Source: Flavobacterium granuli
Lineage (GTDB): Bacteria > Bacteroidota > Bacteroidia > Flavobacteriales > Flavobacteriaceae
Reading direction: 5' to 3'
Assembly (NCBI RefSeq): GCF_900129705.1
Contig: NZ_FQWO01000007.1
Coordinates: 1-64,000, forward strand
DNA length: 64,000 nucleotides
Part shown: positions 25,976-35,530 of the stretch, one piece after another
How the letters are laid out: each line of letters starts with the position of its first letter
How positions within the stretch are numbered: position 1 is the stretch's first letter
The notes under the pieces: generated by a model
The model's input: only the letters and a program-made list of their open reading frames with translations
The model's database searches: none
Told to the model about the DNA's origin: nothing
Position numbers and translations under genes: made by a program

Positions 25976-26673
25976 AGATTAAATGTGTTTTGATTGATGA
26001 TGAGCCGTTGGCCACAGAAGTATTGTTGAATTACTTCACTAATTTTACAGATTTTGAGATCATTGGCACGTTTCGCAATCCCATAGAAGCTTTGGAGTTT
26101 ATAAACAGTAATACAGTAGATGTTGTCTTTTTAGAAATCCATATGCCGGTGATGACAGGATTTGAATTAATTCGATTAATTGGCAACAAAACTAAAGTTG
26201 TAATTACGACCGCTTTTAGAGAATTTGCCGCCGAAAGTTACGAATTGGATGTTTTGGATTATTTAGTAAAACCCATACCACTTCCTCGTTTTATCAAATG
26301 CATTCACAAAATCGAAGCCGATTACAATTTAAAGAATAATTTCAAAATTGAATCCCTTAAAATAGATCCGCATATTTTTATCAAAGTAGATAAGAAAATG
26401 GTAAAAATTATTATCGATGAAATTCTGTTTATCGAAGGAATGAAAGAATACATCAAGCTCGTAACAGCCGATAAAAGCTATATCACCCACAAATCATTAA
26501 CTTCTTTGTCAGAAGAATTGCCGCAAGATCAATTTACCCGCATCCATAAATCTTACATTATTGCTGTCAACAAAGTAAAATCTATTGAAGGAAATAGAAT
26601 ACAAGTTCATTCTCATACCCTTCCGATAGGCCGGAACTACAGTAAGGATGTGAAAATAAGGATTTTAGAATAA
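25972..26673 (+). CDS. LytTR-family response regulator with Glu at the phospho-acceptor position
   Basis: This 233-residue protein has a receiver domain (about 1-120) and a LytTR DNA-binding domain (about 135-233: FIKVDKKMVKI, EILFIEGMKEYIK, FTRIHKSYIIAVNKV, LPIGRNY). The acidic pocket D9-D10, T199-like TTAF and K102-type VKP are present, but the acceptor Asp is Glu (VVFLEIHMP, E55, codon GAA at 26134-26136). Glu often mimics phospho-Asp, so it may be permanently active or not phosphorylated. No histidine kinase is adjacent. Its place between the NagB-like gene and the sugar transporter makes control of amino-sugar use a reasonable guess. Confidence 0.88.
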   Translation: MKIKCVLIDDEPLATEVLLNYFTNFTDFEIIGTFRNPIEALEFINSNTVDVVFLEIHMPVMTGFELIRLIGNKTKVVITTAFREFAAESYELDVLDYLVKPIPLPRFIKCIHKIEADYNLKNNFKIESLKIDPHIFIKVDKKMVKIIIDEILFIEGMKEYIKLVTADKSYITHKSLTSLSEELPQDQFTRIHKSYIIAVNKVKSIEGNRIQVHSHTLPIGRNYSKDVKIRILE

Positions 26674-26852
26674 GACAAATAACTCCCAAAAATTTTTCAA
26701 AATCATTAAAATAGGCCGTTGATAATAGAAATATTGTCGATTGTATAATTTTAATCAATTTTCTTATAAATAATTTTTTTTTAATTTACTTAAAAGATAC
26801 TTTTACCAACTGAACTAATTTAATAATCTAAAAATTTAACCTAACTTTAATT

Positions 26853-28289
26853 ATGAATTCAGAAAATTCGCAAACCAAATGGGGGCAATTTATCCCTTTA
26901 GCCATTGTCTTCTTTTTTTGGGGATTTGTTGCTGCCAGTAATGATATTTTAATTCCAGTTTTCAAAACAGCCTTTAATCTAACACAAGGCGAAAGTCAAT
27001 TAGTCTCATTAGCTTTTTATATAGCCTATACAGTAGGTTCACTGATATACATGGGAATTTCTGTTTTAATTAAAGAAGATATTGTAAACAAAATAGGTTA
27101 CAAAAATGGATTAGCTTTAGGATTGGCTATTTCAGCTTTAGGAACCTTATTATTTTATCCGGCTGCCAATACAGGTTCATTTCCTTTAATGTTATCCGGT
27201 TTATTTATTGTGGCATTGGGTTTCTCTTTACAACAAACTGTTGCCAATCCACTAGCTATTGCATTAGGACCTATTTCAACTGGTTCCCAGCGTTTGACTA
27301 TGGCCGGAGGAATCAACAATCTAGGAACTACCATTGGTCCGCTTATCGTTAGTTTTGCCATTTTTGGAACCAATACAAACGGAAGTACTAATATGAGTAT
27401 AGAAAGTGTAAAAATCCCTTATCTTATCTTAGGACTTGCCTTCTTGTTAGTAGCGATCTTATTGAAATTTTCATCTATTCCAGAGCGTCCGGCAACCATT
27501 TTAGAAGTGGCTGATGAAAATGCTTCTACAAAAAAATCAGCATTGCAATATCCTCAATTGGTTTTAGGAATGATTGCCATCTTTTTATATGTTGGAGTTG
27601 AAGTATCTACAGCCAGTAATTTACCGGCATATATGGAAACCCATTTAGGATTTTTGACACATGAAGTTGCTCCATACATTTCTTTATACTGGGCGAGTTT
27701 GATGATTGGTCGTTGGACTGGAGCTGTTGAAGCTTTTACCAATGATCTTAGTTTGAGAAAAATATTGCGTTTTTTAGCTCCTTATTTAGCTTTTGGAGTA
27801 TTCTTAGCTGTAAATGCAATTGCTAAACATGATTTAACTCCTTTTTATGTTTATGGTTTAATCATTCTTGTACTTATTGCAGCTGATATTGCCAGTAAAG
27901 GAAACCCTGCCAGAATGCTACTTATATTCTCATCTTTAGGAATTTTAGCCCTTTTAATAGGAATGTTTACCCATGGAATGGTTAGTGTTTATGCTATTAC
28001 AAGCGTTGGTTTGTTCTGTAGTACCTTGTGGCCTTGTATCTTTACTTTAGCAGTAAGTGGCTTAGGTAAAAATACCAGCCAAGGAAGTAGCTTCTTAATC
28101 ATGATGATCATGGGTGGAGGAATTATCAGTTGGTTACAAGGTTTTATCTCGGAGACCATTGGTATCCAAAACAGTTATATCGTTGGAGTTTTGTGCTTTG
28201 CCTACTTAGCATTCTATGCTTGGAAAGTAAGCGGAATCCTTAAAAGTCAAGGAATTAATTTTGACTCAAAAATAGCTGGAGGACATTAA
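26853..28289 (+). CDS. Sugar MFS transporter, FucP/NagP-like
   Basis: This 478-residue membrane protein has about 12 hydrophobic segments. It begins with FFFWGFVAASNDILIPVFK, typical of the FucP/glucose-galactose/NagP branch of the major facilitator superfamily, and carries LSGLFIVALGFSLQQTVANPLA. Members are inner-membrane proton symporters for fucose, glucose/galactose or N-acetylglucosamine. With a chitinase and NagB-like enzyme in the block, GlcNAc is the likeliest substrate. A strong terminator follows; it appears to be transcribed alone. Confidence 0.88.
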   Translation: MNSENSQTKWGQFIPLAIVFFFWGFVAASNDILIPVFKTAFNLTQGESQLVSLAFYIAYTVGSLIYMGISVLIKEDIVNKIGYKNGLALGLAISALGTLLFYPAANTGSFPLMLSGLFIVALGFSLQQTVANPLAIALGPISTGSQRLTMAGGINNLGTTIGPLIVSFAIFGTNTNGSTNMSIESVKIPYLILGLAFLLVAILLKFSSIPERPATILEVADENASTKKSALQYPQLVLGMIAIFLYVGVEVSTASNLPAYMETHLGFLTHEVAPYISLYWASLMIGRWTGAVEAFTNDLSLRKILRFLAPYLAFGVFLAVNAIAKHDLTPFYVYGLIILVLIAADIASKGNPARMLLIFSSLGILALLIGMFTHGMVSVYAITSVGLFCSTLWPCIFTLAVSGLGKNTSQGSSFLIMMIMGGGIISWLQGFISETIGIQNSYIVGVLCFAYLAFYAWKVSGILKSQGINFDSKIAGGH

Positions 28290-28350
28290 TTACATCTATT
28301 AAAAATATTAAATTGCAATAGAAATTAATACTTCATACTGAATAAATTAG

Positions 28351-28383
28351 AAAACCACCAAATAGTTGTTTGGTGGTTTTTTT
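28351..28383 (+). terminator. Terminator of the sugar transporter gene
   Basis: AAAACCACCAAA pairs perfectly with TTTGGTGGTTTT around TAGTTG, followed by more T. Confidence 0.9.
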
Positions 28384-28395
28384 ATGGCAATGATT

Positions 28396-28426
28396 TTGAG
28401 TTTCCAATTTAAAAAAAATATATTTG
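28396..28426 (+). promoter_or_regulatory. Consensus Bacteroidota promoter
   Basis: TTG at 28396-28398, a 20-base spacer, then TATATTTG at 28419-28426: a full match to the TTG/TAnnTTTG consensus. The ATG at 28442 is 16 bases downstream, so the leader is very short. Confidence 0.7.
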
Positions 28427-28441
28427 TTTAAAATTTAACCT

Positions 28442-29626
28442 ATGAAAAAAACTATACTTTTATTTTCCTTTATAATCCTTGTGGCTGCTTGTGGAGCTAA
28501 ACAAACACGTAGTCTGCTTTCGTCAGGGAATTATAATGAAGCGATTAATAATGCGGTATCAAACTTAAGAACAAACAAAGACAAAAAAGGGAAACAAGAC
28601 TATGTGTATATTCTCGAAGAAGCCTTTGCTAAAGCCAAAGAACGAGATTTAAATTATATAAATTTATTGGCCAAAGATGCTAATCCGGCGCAATTAGAAA
28701 AAATGTATACGACCTACTTGCAATTAAATGAGCGCCAGGAAAAAATCAAACCTTTGCTTCCCTTGCGATTAATTAATGAAGGTAGAAATGCTATTTTTCC
28801 TTTTGATAATTATAATGACCAAATCATAGACAGTAAAAATGCTTTATCGGCTTATTTGTATTCCAATGCAAAAAAATTGCTTTTGACTTCTGATAAAATG
28901 AATTTTCGCAAGGCTTATGATGATTTAGCTTATTTGAATCAGATAAATCCAAACTACAAGGATGTCTTGAAATTGATGGATGATGCTAAATTTAAAGGAA
29001 ACGATTATGTTATGGTTAATACTAAAAATGAAACCAACATGATTATCCCCGTTCGTTTGCGCAACGATTTGTTGGATTTTAGTACCTATGGGTTAAATGA
29101 CAAATGGACCGTTTACCACAGTAACAAGCAAAAAGGCATTAATTATGATTATACGATGATGATTAATTTTAGAGAAATAAACATTTCGCCTGAGCAAATC
29201 AAAGAGCGAGAATTTATCAAAGAGCGTCAAATAAAAGACGGTGTTAAGAAACTATTAGATGCCAATGGAAAAGAAGTATTGGACAAGGATGGCAAAGTGG
29301 TTATGGTGGACAATCTTAGAAAAGTAACGGTTCAGATTTATGAATTCAGACAATTTAAATCCTCTCAAGTCACCGCAAAAGTGGATTACATAAATTATAA
29401 AAACAATCAACTTTTACAATCTTTTCCGATAAGCAGTGAATATATTTTTGAGAATATCTATGCTACTTATAAAGGGGACAAACGCGCTTCTGACGATAAT
29501 TACTACTCTTATTTTGACAAAAAAGCCGTTCCTTTTCCTAGTAATGAACAAATGATTTATGACACTGGCGAAAATTTAAAGGCCAAAATAAAAGACGTTA
29601 TTAATAGAAATCCATTTAACAGATAG
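28442..29626 (+). CDS. Conserved lipoprotein, possibly TPR-like N-terminus
   Basis: This 394-residue protein has lipobox VAACG (Cys near residue 17). A helical region follows in which SLLSSGNYNEAINNAVSNL resembles a TPR helix pair, and the second half is beta-rich (about 200-370). It is probably anchored to the outer membrane from the periplasm. I recognise it only as a conserved Bacteroidota lipoprotein; no function can be assigned. It has a strong promoter and its own terminator-like repeat. Confidence 0.75.
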   Translation: MKKTILLFSFIILVAACGAKQTRSLLSSGNYNEAINNAVSNLRTNKDKKGKQDYVYILEEAFAKAKERDLNYINLLAKDANPAQLEKMYTTYLQLNERQEKIKPLLPLRLINEGRNAIFPFDNYNDQIIDSKNALSAYLYSNAKKLLLTSDKMNFRKAYDDLAYLNQINPNYKDVLKLMDDAKFKGNDYVMVNTKNETNMIIPVRLRNDLLDFSTYGLNDKWTVYHSNKQKGINYDYTMMINFREINISPEQIKEREFIKERQIKDGVKKLLDANGKEVLDKDGKVVMVDNLRKVTVQIYEFRQFKSSQVTAKVDYINYKNNQLLQSFPISSEYIFENIYATYKGDKRASDDNYYSYFDKKAVPFPSNEQMIYDTGENLKAKIKDVINRNPFNR

Positions 29627-29645
29627 ATTTCATTACTGTCAAACT

Positions 29646-29708
29646 GAAAAGTTATTTAGAAAAATATTTGAGTTTTATTGCCCGCTCCTATTTTCTAAAT
29701 AACTTTTC
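29646..29708 (+). terminator. 18-bp perfect inverted repeat after the lipoprotein gene
   Basis: GAAAAGTTATTTAGAAAA (29646-29663) and its exact reverse complement (29691-29708) enclose a 27-base loop, followed by CTCTTTTT. The stem is AT-rich and the loop long, so termination is likely but not textbook. Confidence 0.6.
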
Positions 29709-29755
29709 TCTTTTTAAAGCCCGTAAAAATAATACAATCAACCGTAAAATTATAA

Positions 29756-30751
29756 ATGGATTCAATAACCCAAATTGCTTTAGGAATTGCCGTTGCCGAA
29801 GTTTGTGCAGGGAAAAAACTTAAAAACAGCAGCTTTTTATACGGTGCTATTTTGGGAACAATTCCTGATATAGATGTTTTAGTGGGTTTATTCCTAACAG
29901 CTGTTGAGGGAATTAGAATTCACCGAGGTCTTAGTCATTCTCTTTTTTTATTTCTTTTTCTATCGCCTTTTTTTGGCTGGCTTGTTAGCAAAATTGAAAG
30001 AGGAAAAATAAACTTCCTTAGTGCTACAAATATGGTTTTTTGGTGCCTCTTCACCCACGTACTACTCGATATGTTTACTTCTTGGGGGACACAAATTTTA
30101 TGGCCACTTGAGCATCGTTTTGCTCTAAAAACTATATTTGTAATTGATCCTTTGTATACTATTCCCTTACTTATCACGCTAGTAATGCTTTGGAAAACAA
30201 AAGAAATACCGCTTCGTCAAAAATACGTTTGGAAAGGCTTATTCATTAGCAGTGCTTACCTGATTTTATCCTGCTTTATAAAATTATATGCTTTAAATCA
30301 ATTTGAAAAGGCATTGAAGAACCAAGGAATCCAATATACTGAAATTATAGTAAAACCAACGGCTTTTAATCTCATTTTATGGAATGCAAACGTGTCTACA
30401 GCAGATGATTACTTACTTGGCGATTATTCGCTTCTGGACAGCCAAGCTATTTCTTTTACTTCTTATTCGAAAAACACAACTTTAGAATCGAAATTAAAAG
30501 GAAACTCTGATTTTGAAAAGCTCAAAAAAGTGAGTGAAGGCTGGTATATCATTTCTCAACAAAATGAAAACTTGTACTTCAATGATTTGCGTTTTGGCCT
30601 CTTGAACGATAATCCTAAAGATCCACAGTTTGCTTTCAGTTATCAATTTATCGTAACTGATTCCGGCTTAAAAGCAATCGAAGTGCCAAAACAAAAACGA
30701 GATGGAAAACTATTGCTGAACAGAATTTTAAACCGAATAAAAGGAAATTAA
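29756..30751 (+). CDS. Membrane-bound metal-dependent hydrolase, YdjM-like
   Basis: This 331-residue protein begins MDSITQIALGIAVAEV with the family motifs GTIPDIDVL and HRGLSHSLF, whose His and Asp residues are the expected metal ligands. About four hydrophobic segments lie in the first 180 residues, and a soluble C-terminal part is predicted outside the membrane. YdjM-type proteins are inner-membrane hydrolases of unknown substrate. The next gene starts 10 bases after its stop. Confidence 0.85.
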   Translation: MDSITQIALGIAVAEVCAGKKLKNSSFLYGAILGTIPDIDVLVGLFLTAVEGIRIHRGLSHSLFLFLFLSPFFGWLVSKIERGKINFLSATNMVFWCLFTHVLLDMFTSWGTQILWPLEHRFALKTIFVIDPLYTIPLLITLVMLWKTKEIPLRQKYVWKGLFISSAYLILSCFIKLYALNQFEKALKNQGIQYTEIIVKPTAFNLILWNANVSTADDYLLGDYSLLDSQAISFTSYSKNTTLESKLKGNSDFEKLKKVSEGWYIISQQNENLYFNDLRFGLLNDNPKDPQFAFSYQFIVTDSGLKAIEVPKQKRDGKLLLNRILNRIKGN

Positions 30752-30761
30752 TTATCATAGT

Positions 30762-31322
30762 ATGCAGAATCGTTATTCCCTAGTAATCAGTCCACCCGAT
30801 GTTATTATTGATTTGGTTAAATCCATGAAAGAGCAATTAGCAGATCAAATTGGTTGGTTTCACAGTAAAAATTCCTTGGCGCATATTACCATCAATGAAT
30901 TTATGGCTACCGAAGCTGAAATCGAGAACATCAAGAAGCAGCTGGCTACTATATCAGATGCTCTGGAGCCAACAACAGTCTGTTTGAATCATTTTGACAA
31001 CTATCCTAACGGCGCTTTTTTTATCGCCCCAGACGAAAATTCAACCGAAAAGCTGAAGAAAATAATCAAACACATCCATCAATTCTTTCGCACTAAAACA
31101 CTTTTTAAAAATAACGAACCCCATCTTTCCATTGGACGCCAACTAAAATCGGATCAACTAACAACAGCCTACCGAACATTTACTCACGTCGACATGAATT
31201 TTCTTTGTGACAATGTTACTTTGCGCCGTTTTGATCCAAACAAAAAACAATTTGAAATAATCGACCATTTTATGTTTAATAATAATCCAAATTCCTCCTT
31301 TGTGCAGGGAACACTTTTTTAG
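30762..31322 (+). CDS. 2H phosphoesterase, 2'-5' RNA ligase family
   Basis: This 186-residue protein has the two histidine motifs of the 2H superfamily, HITI (about residue 43) and HLSIG (about residue 121), at the right spacing for one bilobed catalytic site. Relatives (ThpR/LigT) act on 2'-5' or cyclic phosphodiester bonds in RNA or nucleotides. It is probably co-transcribed with the YdjM-like gene. Confidence 0.82.
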   Translation: MQNRYSLVISPPDVIIDLVKSMKEQLADQIGWFHSKNSLAHITINEFMATEAEIENIKKQLATISDALEPTTVCLNHFDNYPNGAFFIAPDENSTEKLKKIIKHIHQFFRTKTLFKNNEPHLSIGRQLKSDQLTTAYRTFTHVDMNFLCDNVTLRRFDPNKKQFEIIDHFMFNNNPNSSFVQGTLF

Positions 31323-31463
31323 TCTGACTTTTTCCTCTCGCAAAATCTACAATTCAGCATTGCTTAGATTTGATAACAAAAAAACTATCTCGGTAAAACC
31401 CAAAATAGAAAGCGTAAAATTTTCTTAAATAGTATTTCAAGAAAAAAAACGTAACTTTAAGAT

Positions 31464-32606
31464 ATGAAAAAGCATTATAACATTATTATTGCCGGCGCTG
31501 GTGGTATTGCCGAAGCTGTTGCCTTACTATTGAACGAATGGAGTGAACTGACTCCAACTATTTTCATTGGCGACAGGAGTCTTCCCAAAGCTCAAAATGT
31601 AGCCCAATGGATTCAAGAAGGCAGTACAAAACCCTCTAATATCAAAGCTTATCATTTACCAGAAAATGGAATTTCTGACGAAATGAAAGCCATCCTACAG
31701 CAAGGAGATATCATTCTCGACTGCTTACCCGGTAGTCAGGCACCTAGAATAGCGCAGTTTGCCAAGGACTACGAACTGCATTATGCAAACCTTACAGAAT
31801 ACGTTTCAGAGACCGAAAAAATAATAACTTTGGCCAAAGGAGCTAAAACAGCCTTTATACTTCAAACCGGTCTTGCACCCGGCTATATTGATTTGCTTGC
31901 TCATGGTCTTTTTCTACAATTTTGTAAAGACTATAAAGTGAATACCGTCGATAAATTGGAGTTAAAAGTAGGAGCGCTTACAAAGCATGCCGTAGCTCCC
32001 CATTTTTATGGTTTTACTTGGAGCCCAGTAGGTGTTGCCACAGAATATCTTAAAGATACAATTGTACTGAGAAACTATATCAAAACCACACTTCCTTCCT
32101 TATCCGAAAGAGCCACAATTATCATTAACGGCACCGCTTATGAGGAAGATTTAACCTCTGGTGGCGCAGCCGATTTACCGGATGCACTTATTGGAAAAGT
32201 AAATTCACTGAGCTACAAAACCTTGCGATTTCCGGGACATTATGCTTGGGTTGATAAGCAAATTTCGAATTTTAAAAACTCCAATGACCTCATTAAACAG
32301 CTGCAGCAAAAAATGGAATCCGTCATACCACATATTGAAGACGATCAAATTGTACTCTATGCCGCAGTAGAAGGTAAAGATGAAGAAGGTATTTTGCGCA
32401 GACGCGAAATTGTAAAACAAATACTTCCTCTAAAAGTAGGTAAAAATCAATTGCGAGCCATTCAAACCACAACGGCAGCTCCATTAGCCCAAGCGGCTCA
32501 ACTGCTACTTGAAGGCAATTATTCCGGTATTTTGCTTCAAAGCCAAATTGATCCTTTCCTCTTTTTGAACGGAAAATTTATCACAAACGTCTACGGAAAA
32601 TTCTAA
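31464..32606 (+). CDS. Saccharopine dehydrogenase-like NAD(P)-dependent protein
   Basis: This 380-residue protein begins NIIIAGAGGIAEAVALLL, a Rossmann dinucleotide-binding loop, and continues with DIILDCLPGSQAPRIAQ and LQTGLAPGYIDLLAHGL, characteristic of the saccharopine dehydrogenase / carboxynorspermidine synthase superfamily. The exact substrate cannot be read from sequence. It stands alone on the plus strand with 100-140-base gaps on both sides. Confidence 0.8.
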   Translation: MKKHYNIIIAGAGGIAEAVALLLNEWSELTPTIFIGDRSLPKAQNVAQWIQEGSTKPSNIKAYHLPENGISDEMKAILQQGDIILDCLPGSQAPRIAQFAKDYELHYANLTEYVSETEKIITLAKGAKTAFILQTGLAPGYIDLLAHGLFLQFCKDYKVNTVDKLELKVGALTKHAVAPHFYGFTWSPVGVATEYLKDTIVLRNYIKTTLPSLSERATIIINGTAYEEDLTSGGAADLPDALIGKVNSLSYKTLRFPGHYAWVDKQISNFKNSNDLIKQLQQKMESVIPHIEDDQIVLYAAVEGKDEEGILRRREIVKQILPLKVGKNQLRAIQTTTAAPLAQAAQLLLEGNYSGILLQSQIDPFLFLNGKFITNVYGKF

Positions 32607-32745
32607 AAGAATAATTCCATTTTTCGAAACTTAATTTCAAGTATAACATCCGATATGAATTCGAAAAAACAACTCATAAAAATGATTTGTTTTTGTACTT
32701 TTGAAATATAAAGAATCGCAAAAAATAAAAAGCCTCAATACTAAA

Positions 32746-33456
32746 ATGAACACTTATTACCTACACGACGGAAATGAAAGTAGCGGTCCATTTGGACTGG
32801 AGGAATTAAAAACTAAGAAAATTACCAGTACAACTCCGGTTTGGTGTCAAGGCATGGTGGATTGGAAAAATGCTGGCGAAGTACCTGAATTGAGGAGTCT
32901 TCTAATGATTGTACCGCCACCTATAAAAGTAAGTGCACCGATACCTGAAGTCGAAAAGATCAAAAAAAATCATCTTATTTTTGGAATCAAAAGAAGCTAC
33001 TTTTATTTAGCTTCCACCTTATTGCTTCTAATTATTGGTACATTTATTTTTAATATAGTTCGTGAAAACAGAAGAGCCGACTTAGAATTAAAAAACAGGA
33101 TTACTGAAAAAGACAACCAACAATACCTGATACAACAAAAAGAGATTGAACAGCAAAAAAAACTGCTCGCTGAACAAGAACAAATGGAAGCAGAAAGAAT
33201 TGCTAGAGAAAAAAAAGAAACGATTACCAATAGACTTTTGGAAATCCAAAATACTCTTTCGGACAATAATAACAATTTGGAAATCTTCAAAAAAAAATTA
33301 ATCGATGCTTCCGATTTTAAATTTTTTAGAACCGCCGAAGAGAAAAGGGAAGAAATCAATCTGATTCATAATCAAATTCAATCCTTGAAAAAGGATATTG
33401 AAAAATTAGAACAAGAAAACAATCAATTAAAACTAGAATTAGAAAGAGTTCACTAA
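32746..33456 (+). CDS. GYF_2-domain membrane protein with coiled coil
   Basis: The ATG at 32746 is preferred over the upstream TTG at 32701, because the protein then opens with the GYF_2-type domain itself (MNTYYLHDGNESSGPFGLEEL, then TPVWCQGMVDWKNAGEV). This 236-residue form has the domain at 1-60, one membrane segment at about 85-105 (YFYLASTLLLLIIGTFIF), and a long Gln/Glu/Lys-rich coiled coil to the end. Probably a peptide-binding membrane adaptor; partner unknown. Confidence 0.75.
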   Translation: MNTYYLHDGNESSGPFGLEELKTKKITSTTPVWCQGMVDWKNAGEVPELRSLLMIVPPPIKVSAPIPEVEKIKKNHLIFGIKRSYFYLASTLLLLIIGTFIFNIVRENRRADLELKNRITEKDNQQYLIQQKEIEQQKKLLAEQEQMEAERIAREKKETITNRLLEIQNTLSDNNNNLEIFKKKLIDASDFKFFRTAEEKREEINLIHNQIQSLKKDIEKLEQENNQLKLELERVH

Positions 33457-33488
33457 TAAATGCTCTGCCAAAAAACGAAACCAAAAAC

Positions 33489-33692
33489 ATGAGATATGTA
33501 ATTGCCTTTTTTTTACCTTGGTTGTCTTTAATATTACAAGGAAAAATTCTGTCTGGAGTTATTTGCTTGTTTTTACAAATCACAATTATTGGATGGATTC
33601 CGGCTTGCATTTGGTCATTTACCGCTTTAAATAGAATGTATGCCGACCGAAGAACTCAAAAAATAGTACAGGAAATCAGAAGGAATAATTGA
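33489..33692 (+). CDS. YqaE/Pmp3-family small membrane protein
   Basis: These 67 residues have two hydrophobic segments (YVIAFFLPWLSLILQG and GVICLFLQITIIGWIPACIW) separated by a short turn, the Pmp3/YqaE arrangement, then a charged tail. Related proteins influence membrane potential or stress response. It follows the GYF_2 gene by 32 bases and may share its transcript. Confidence 0.78.
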   Translation: MRYVIAFFLPWLSLILQGKILSGVICLFLQITIIGWIPACIWSFTALNRMYADRRTQKIVQEIRRNN

Positions 33693-33716
33693 GTTTTTTC
33701 TAATCTGTTTTATTTC

Positions 33717-34310
33717 TTAATCGCATTTTAACCATCCTGTAATACTCATTCTGGTCTTTTGTGTTACCAAAACCTCATGTACTAATTCATCACTTTTAAA
33801 GAAAACGGTTTTCCCTTGAGTTGGTGCTATTTTTTGATTGTTATTGAGTTGATGTATCAATAGTTCTCCTCCGTCACTACTTTGCCAATTGCTGTTTAAA
33901 TAACTGATCATGGAGTATTTTCGGCTGGGATTATTCTTGAACTGATCTAAGTGTTTCAGGTAAAAATCGCCTTTTTCGTATAAGGAATAGTGAAACTCGT
34001 AGCCCGTTATTCCGGTGTAGCAACTTTGATTTAAATAGATTATAAAAGCTTCTATCTGCTTAAAAAAAACATTCTCAAACGAATTATTGTTTTTCTTATC
34101 TAACCAATAAATTGAATCACTTCTCACGGCACTATCATAAGAAATAAGTTCTGAATTTCCTGTTCCTGCTTCGATCAATAAACTTTTTTGCTGCAAAGCA
34201 AGTAAATTTTGTTTCAGATTGTTCGCTAAATCATCGCTTAAAAAATTTTCAGAAATCCCTACTTTATTTTCAATATATGAAGCAATAAGTGCTTCAAAGT
34301 TATTTTTCAT
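33717..34310 (-). CDS. 2-oxoglutarate/Fe(II) oxygenase, prolyl-4-hydroxylase-like
   Basis: This 197-residue protein contains the double-stranded beta-helix core of SM-20/P4H-type oxygenases. The iron ligands are seen as HLD (about residue 117) and VHEV (about 178), and the 2-oxoglutarate-binding Arg as TRMSITGW. YEKGDFYLKHLDQF and MISYLNSNW match the family. Substrate unknown; possibly a protein side chain. Confidence 0.85.
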   Translation of the reverse strand: MKNNFEALIASYIENKVGISENFLSDDLANNLKQNLLALQQKSLLIEAGTGNSELISYDSAVRSDSIYWLDKKNNNSFENVFFKQIEAFIIYLNQSCYTGITGYEFHYSLYEKGDFYLKHLDQFKNNPSRKYSMISYLNSNWQSSDGGELLIHQLNNNQKIAPTQGKTVFFKSDELVHEVLVTQKTRMSITGWLKCD

Positions 34311-34468
34311 GGCTGTTTAAATTGGCTGTATAGACAGCCAACGTTGTAAGGTACTATAAATTAGTACTTATCTAACAAACAAGCAATACTATTTCAACCA
34401 AAATATATCCGGTGTACAAATAAGCTAGAACTCTAGTTTGGTCATTTTGTCAAGTGTAGCGTAGCTTT

Positions 34469-34843
34469 TTAGAAAAAAGTACCGTCAACATAATACCATT
34501 TCCCATTTTCAAGTTTAAAAATAGAGTGTTCATGATGAATCTCAGATTGAAGTTGGTTATTGATATAAAAAGCCTTAAAAGTCACTGAATTTATTGAGGA
34601 ATTCAATACCAACAATTTAATCCATTGATTGCTTGTTGCCCATTCTAGAATATCCTCTCTTTTATGGTGCTTGCGGGTTGAAAAATGGGTAGTTGCTACT
34701 AAATAATCTGCGTTATGGGTAGCAAAAGCGGAATAACGGGAACGCATCAAAGCCTCCGCTGTAGGTGCATGTTTCGTTCCACTGATATAGGGTTTGCAAC
34801 AGTTTTCAAATTCGAGTTGTGAACCACAATAGCATTTTATCAT
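34469..34843 (-). CDS. YchJ family protein with SEC-C motif
   Basis: This 124-residue protein starts with a zinc-binding SEC-C motif (CYCGSQLEFENCC) followed by PTAEALMRSRYSAFA and the YLVATTH segment of the YchJ family. The C-terminal half is an NTF2-like fold (HEHSIFKLENGKWYYVDG). Function is not established; SEC-C motifs often bind zinc and proteins of the translation or secretion machinery. The stop of the upstream 76-residue gene is 12 bases away. Confidence 0.85.
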   Translation of the reverse strand: MIKCYCGSQLEFENCCKPYISGTKHAPTAEALMRSRYSAFATHNADYLVATTHFSTRKHHKREDILEWATSNQWIKLLVLNSSINSVTFKAFYINNQLQSEIHHEHSIFKLENGKWYYVDGTFF

Positions 34844-34855
34844 TTTATAAAACAG

Positions 34856-35086
34856 TTATAGATGTCCATTAAGTGCCACTATTCTTTGATGCAATTGATT
34901 CAATAATACCTGATATTTACTAATTTCAATTAAATCCTCATCATCTTCAGAAAAATCAAGCAGATCATCTAATTCCTCACTAACTTCTACCAATTTATTA
35001 TTAGCTTCTTTAGCATTTTTATTAGCTATTAAATCTATAATTTCCTGAACATTTGCTTTTAAAGCATTCAATTTATGGTCTTCCAT
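34856..35086 (-). CDS. Small acidic helical protein (76 residues)
   Basis: The sequence is helical and acidic (VSEELDDLLDFSEDDEDLIEI) with no signal peptide. No family is recognised. It appears to be the middle gene of a minus-strand series with the 48-residue gene upstream and YchJ downstream. Confidence 0.65.
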   Translation of the reverse strand: MEDHKLNALKANVQEIIDLIANKNAKEANNKLVEVSEELDDLLDFSEDDEDLIEISKYQVLLNQLHQRIVALNGHL

Positions 35087-35104
35087 ATCCTTTATAGTTT
35101 AAAT

Positions 35105-35251
35105 TTATTCTGAAGATTTAGTATCATTAAATTTCTTTACAATCTGCTTTAGTTTTTCCTTACGAAGCATTTGAGCTTGTTTTGCTTTGTCTTGGGCTTT
35201 GTGCAATTTGTCGTTATGTTTTTTGATGTTTTTTTCGTTATTTCTACTCAT
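35105..35251 (-). CDS. Very basic 48-residue protein
   Basis: From ATG at 35251 to TAA at 35105-35107 the frame encodes MSRNNEKNIKKHNDKLHKAQ followed by a Lys/Gln-rich helix. It starts 18 bases before the 76-residue gene, in the same direction. Lys-rich composition suggests nucleic-acid or ribosome contact, but that is a guess. Confidence 0.55.
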   Translation of the reverse strand: MSRNNEKNIKKHNDKLHKAQDKAKQAQMLRKEKLKQIVKKFNDTKSSE

Positions 35252-35530
35252 TTTTTAAATATTTTAATGTAACAAAACCTTGTTTTTCCCATTCTGGACA
35301 ACAAAGTTCGGCCAACTGCAAAGTTCGTTTTTTTAATTCAAACTAGATGGCTTTTACTTGATCAAAGTTTAGCTTTTTAACTTGTAAGCTAAATCCGTTT
35401 TTAATTTTTAATTGTTTTAAAATTAACACTAAATTTAGATAGAAAACTTCTTTTTTTATGCTTACTAAACTTTTTTATATATATTTATCGCATTATAAAA
35501 AGTTAGCCCAAAACCTACCAAATAATATAA

